Below are positions 13,689 to 16,318 of a stretch of DNA of 16,318 nt, one piece after another. Numbering within the stretch: position 1 is the first letter of the stretch; each line of letters starts with the position of its first letter. The stretch is taken from positions 1 through 16,318 of the forward strand of contig JANXZT010000349.1 in the NCBI GenBank assembly GCA_025355395.1, read 5' to 3'. A program made the position numbers and the translations under genes. The notes under the pieces were generated by a model. The model had not been told where the DNA came from, made no database searches, and was given only the letters and a program-made list of their open reading frames with translations. The stretch is from Betaproteobacteria bacterium. GTDB taxonomy: Bacteria; Pseudomonadota; Gammaproteobacteria; Burkholderiales; Casimicrobiaceae.

Positions 13689-16318
13689 ATGACCCGTACC
13701 CGCATCGCCCTCATCGCCCTGCTCGCGCTCGTTATCGGCGGCGGCTTTCTACTCGGCCGCGAAGCAACGCTGATCTGGGTTGGCGATCGTGTCCAGGCGC
13801 GCGGCAACGTCGCATTCGAGCATTTGACGGGATCACTCCTGGGCGGCATTCACGTCGATCGCCTGCGCTGGCAAGGCGCGGCGCTCGAAGTCGCGGCCGA
13901 CGATGTAACGTTGGCGTGGGCGCCATGGTGGCTCCTGGCGGGCAAGCTCGCATTCCATCGCGCCGGTGCCGCCACACTCGACATTACGCGCACACCGTCT
14001 CCCGCCGGCCACGCGGGCATCCCCGACGAGTTGCATGTCCCGTGGCGCCTGCGCTTTGACAACGTCGCGGTCGCCACGCTGCGATACACGCCCACCCAAG
14101 GGGCCACTCAATTCTACGGGGACGTCGGTTTCGCACTTGATTTCGGCAGCCGCGCGTGGACGCTGCAACTGCATCGCTTGCAGACGCGATGGGGACGCCT
14201 CGAGGGCAACGGCAGCATCGCCACGCGGGCGCCGCACACCGCGGAAGCTTCACTCGGCCTGCTCCCCGAGGGGCACGCCCCGACAGTGCCACCCATTGCG
14301 ATTCACGCGACCGCGGAGGGGACCATCGACACCCTCGCAGTCCGCGTGAAAGTCACGGCGCAAAGCTCGGTTGCCGAGGCCACGTTGCAGGTGTTGCCCA
14401 TAACACCGCAGCCGGTGCGCGCCATCGACGCGTCCCTACACGGATTCGATCCGCACCATCTGGGCGACGCCCTACCGGCGGCCACCCTCGATGGCCGCCT
14501 CACGGCCACCACGGGGCCGGACAATGTGTTGCGCGGGCACCTCGCCATCGATAACCGCGCCCCCGGTCTGCTCGACGACGGGCGGCTCCCGCTTACGTCT
14601 CTTGCGACCGATCTTGGCGCTGCACCCGAACGATGGCGCTTCGATGCCTTGCGTCTGGATTTCGGTAGCGCAGGATCGCTCGCCGGCAGCGGGTCGATCG
14701 GTGCCCACGACGCCGCCTGGCATCTCGAGACAACAGCGCTCGATCTTAACGGCTTGCACGCCGCGCTGCGCCCGACCCGCCTCGCCGGAACACTCACTGC
14801 GGACGGCCCGCTCGATGGACAACACATACGGCTCACCGCGCACGATGGCGCGATGGCCTTTGCACTGGATGCGACAGCCAATGGCGAACGTATTGACATC
14901 GCCCGGGCGCGCGCGAGTTCCCGCGGCGGCAGCGCGGAGGTACGCGGCACGCTGGCGATGAATCCCGAGCACGCGTTTTCGGGCAAGATTGCGCTGCGTA
15001 ATTTCGATCCGGCAGCGTTCGGTAAATATCCGCAGGCGCGCCTCAATGGCGCGCTGTCCGCGAATGGCGCCCTGGCGCCGGTCCTGCAGGTGCGCGCGGA
15101 AGGCACCCTTGCGTCGAGCAAGCTGTTCGGACTGCCTGCCTCCGGCCGCGGCCGATGGGCCTCGCGCGGCACGGAGGACCCGGCCATCGCGCTCGACGTT
15201 ACGGGTCAGGTCGGCGCCACGAACGTCAAGGTGCGTGGCACCATTGCCGACCCCAACGACCTGCGTGCACGCGATCTCGACCTGGTGCTTTCGGGAAAAG
15301 ATCTGGCCGAGCTCTACACCCTGACCGGCCTCCCATTTCCTGTGACCTCCGATTACCGGCTAAGCGGCCATCTGGATTTCCGCAATCACACCTGGACGCT
15401 GCATCGTTTCAAGGGGCAAGTCGGCAACAGCGATCTTTCCGGGGACTTCATCGTCGACTTGCGCCACGAGCGTCCCTTTATGAAAGGGAGCCTCGTTTCC
15501 GATCGTCTCGACCTGCGCGATCTTGGCGGTTTCATTGGCGCGGGCGGCACGCCGGGCAAGCGCGCACCCGATCGTGTGCTGGCGCAAAACGACTATCAGA
15601 TCGACCGTCTCAACGCAGCCGACGCCGACATCCAGTTCACGGGCCGCTCCATTCGCAACGAAAATTTGCCGCTGCACCGAATGAGCGCGCACCTCGCACT
15701 CGATCACGGGCAGTTGACGTTGCGCCCACTCAATTTCAACGCGGCCGGCGGCGAGCTCTCGGCGCGCATCACGATGGATGCCCGGCGCGCCCCGATTCGT
15801 ACGGTGGCCGATGTGCAGGCGCGCGGCCTGAAGCTCAATCAAATTGCCCCAGGCGTGAAAGCCGCGACAGAGAGCGCCGGCACGGTCGATGGCCGCACCC
15901 GTCTCGCCATGGAAGGTAATTCGGTGGCGGCGATGCTGGGGTCCGCCGACGGGAACCTGGTGCTGGCGATGAATGGCGGTTCGATGAGCGACCTCGTGCT
16001 GCGCCTCGCCAATCTCGACATCGCCAATTCGCTCATTGCGCTCGCGCGCGGCAATCGCGCCATTCCGATCCGCTGCCTGGTGGCCGACTTTACCGCCAAG
16101 GATGGCGTCCTGCATCCGCGGACCATGGTGCTCGATACCGAGCACACCGTGATTCACGGCGAAGGTCAGATCAATTTACGCACCGAGTCGCTCGCGCTGC
16201 GCCTCATCGCCGAGCCAAAGGATGGCAGCCTGTTCGCACTGCGTGGCCCGATCCGCGTCGATGGCACCCTCGCCAACCCGGGGCTGCATCCGGAGTTGTC
16301 CGGCCTTGCCGCGCGCAG
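13689..16318 (+). CDS. Large AsmA-superfamily envelope protein, TamB-like N-terminus and AsmA/YhjG-like C-terminus (3' end outside window)
   Basis: I translated this frame from ATG 13689 and it stays open to the window end (876 codons). AsmA-superfamily proteins are membrane-anchored beta-groove bridges across the periplasm, implicated in lipid transport or outer-membrane assembly. Residues ~5-22 form the N-terminal membrane anchor. Residues ~45-98 are TamB-like (HLTGSLLGGIHVDRLRW, then VTLAWAPWWLLAGKL), as are later repeats (ALRPTRLAGTL, and ALRNFDPAAFGKYPQARLNG near 435-455). From ~610 on it instead resembles the AsmA/YhjG C-terminal region: DLRDLGGFIG, NLPLHRMSAHL, LRPLNFNAAGGELSA, IPIRCLVADF (~792-801), IHGEGQINLRTESL and FALRGPIRVDGTLANPGLHP. 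By that family's usual length, some tens of residues remain beyond the window. No tamA-type gene lies upstream. No Shine-Dalgarno site is clear; an in-frame GTG lies ~50 bp earlier, but the membrane anchor favours ATG 13689. Confidence 0.88.
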   Translation, partial: MTRTRIALIALLALVIGGGFLLGREATLIWVGDRVQARGNVAFEHLTGSLLGGIHVDRLRWQGAALEVAADDVTLAWAPWWLLAGKLAFHRAGAATLDITRTPSPAGHAGIPDELHVPWRLRFDNVAVATLRYTPTQGATQFYGDVGFALDFGSRAWTLQLHRLQTRWGRLEGNGSIATRAPHTAEASLGLLPEGHAPTVPPIAIHATAEGTIDTLAVRVKVTAQSSVAEATLQVLPITPQPVRAIDASLHGFDPHHLGDALPAATLDGRLTATTGPDNVLRGHLAIDNRAPGLLDDGRLPLTSLATDLGAAPERWRFDALRLDFGSAGSLAGSGSIGAHDAAWHLETTALDLNGLHAALRPTRLAGTLTADGPLDGQHIRLTAHDGAMAFALDATANGERIDIARARASSRGGSAEVRGTLAMNPEHAFSGKIALRNFDPAAFGKYPQARLNGALSANGALAPVLQVRAEGTLASSKLFGLPASGRGRWASRGTEDPAIALDVTGQVGATNVKVRGTIADPNDLRARDLDLVLSGKDLAELYTLTGLPFPVTSDYRLSGHLDFRNHTWTLHRFKGQVGNSDLSGDFIVDLRHERPFMKGSLVSDRLDLRDLGGFIGAGGTPGKRAPDRVLAQNDYQIDRLNAADADIQFTGRSIRNENLPLHRMSAHLALDHGQLTLRPLNFNAAGGELSARITMDARRAPIRTVADVQARGLKLNQIAPGVKAATESAGTVDGRTRLAMEGNSVAAMLGSADGNLVLAMNGGSMSDLVLRLANLDIANSLIALARGNRAIPIRCLVADFTAKDGVLHPRTMVLDTEHTVIHGEGQINLRTESLALRLIAEPKDGSLFALRGPIRVDGTLANPGLHPELSGLAAR

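Noticed and set aside
15360..16157. Leftward open frame of 265 codons
   Set aside because: Antisense to the AsmA-superfamily gene, whose own frame is open for 876 codons with recognisable motifs.

Overview
The window reads as chromosomal DNA of a GC-rich Gram-negative proteobacterium. Family resemblances (ParC, PncB, DUF6494, TamB/AsmA-type proteins, REP-like GTCATTCCC repeats) point to Betaproteobacteria or a close relative; this is an inference from remembered family patterns, not a search. No CRISPR array, insertion sequence, rRNA or tRNA was recognised. Most of the window is ordinary housekeeping and envelope gene content.

Layout. 1-1402 (+): 3' part of parC. 1403-1899: non-coding DNA holding two near-identical copies of a 108-bp double-hairpin repeat. 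1900-2151 (+): small unknown protein. 2193-3878 (-): three-gene unit usp > chaN-like lipoprotein > DUF6494. 3931-4140 (-): C-terminal fossil of an enolase-superfamily (mandelate racemase/tartrate dehydratase-like) gene. 4240-4602 (-): small exported coiled-coil protein with a clear intrinsic terminator. 4945-5733 (+): double zinc-ribbon, single-membrane-span protein. 5779-10494 (-): co-directional run NUDIX hydrolase > Vgb-like beta-propeller > pncB > GspE/PilB-type ATPase. 10730-11080 (+): small exported protein. 11332-12561 (+): MFS exporter. 12815-13264 (+): exported Tyr/Pro/Gly-rich protein with a textbook terminator. 13689-end (+): large AsmA-superfamily protein, cut by the window end.

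Functional links visible. The usp-chaN pair is almost certainly co-translated (TGA-C-GTG junction), linking stress response, a haem/cofactor-binding envelope lipoprotein and a small DUF6494 protein. The pncB gene (NAD salvage) is followed by an orphan secretion/pilus-type ATPase with no other secretion gene in view.

The observations most worth following up are (i) the AsmA-superfamily protein whose N-terminal ~460 residues look TamB-like but whose C-terminal ~260 residues look like the YhjG/AsmA C-terminal region, (ii) the duplicated 108-bp repeat with nested micro-duplications, and (iii) the enolase-superfamily fossil between two live transcription units. I did not find convincing evidence of a wholly new multi-gene system.
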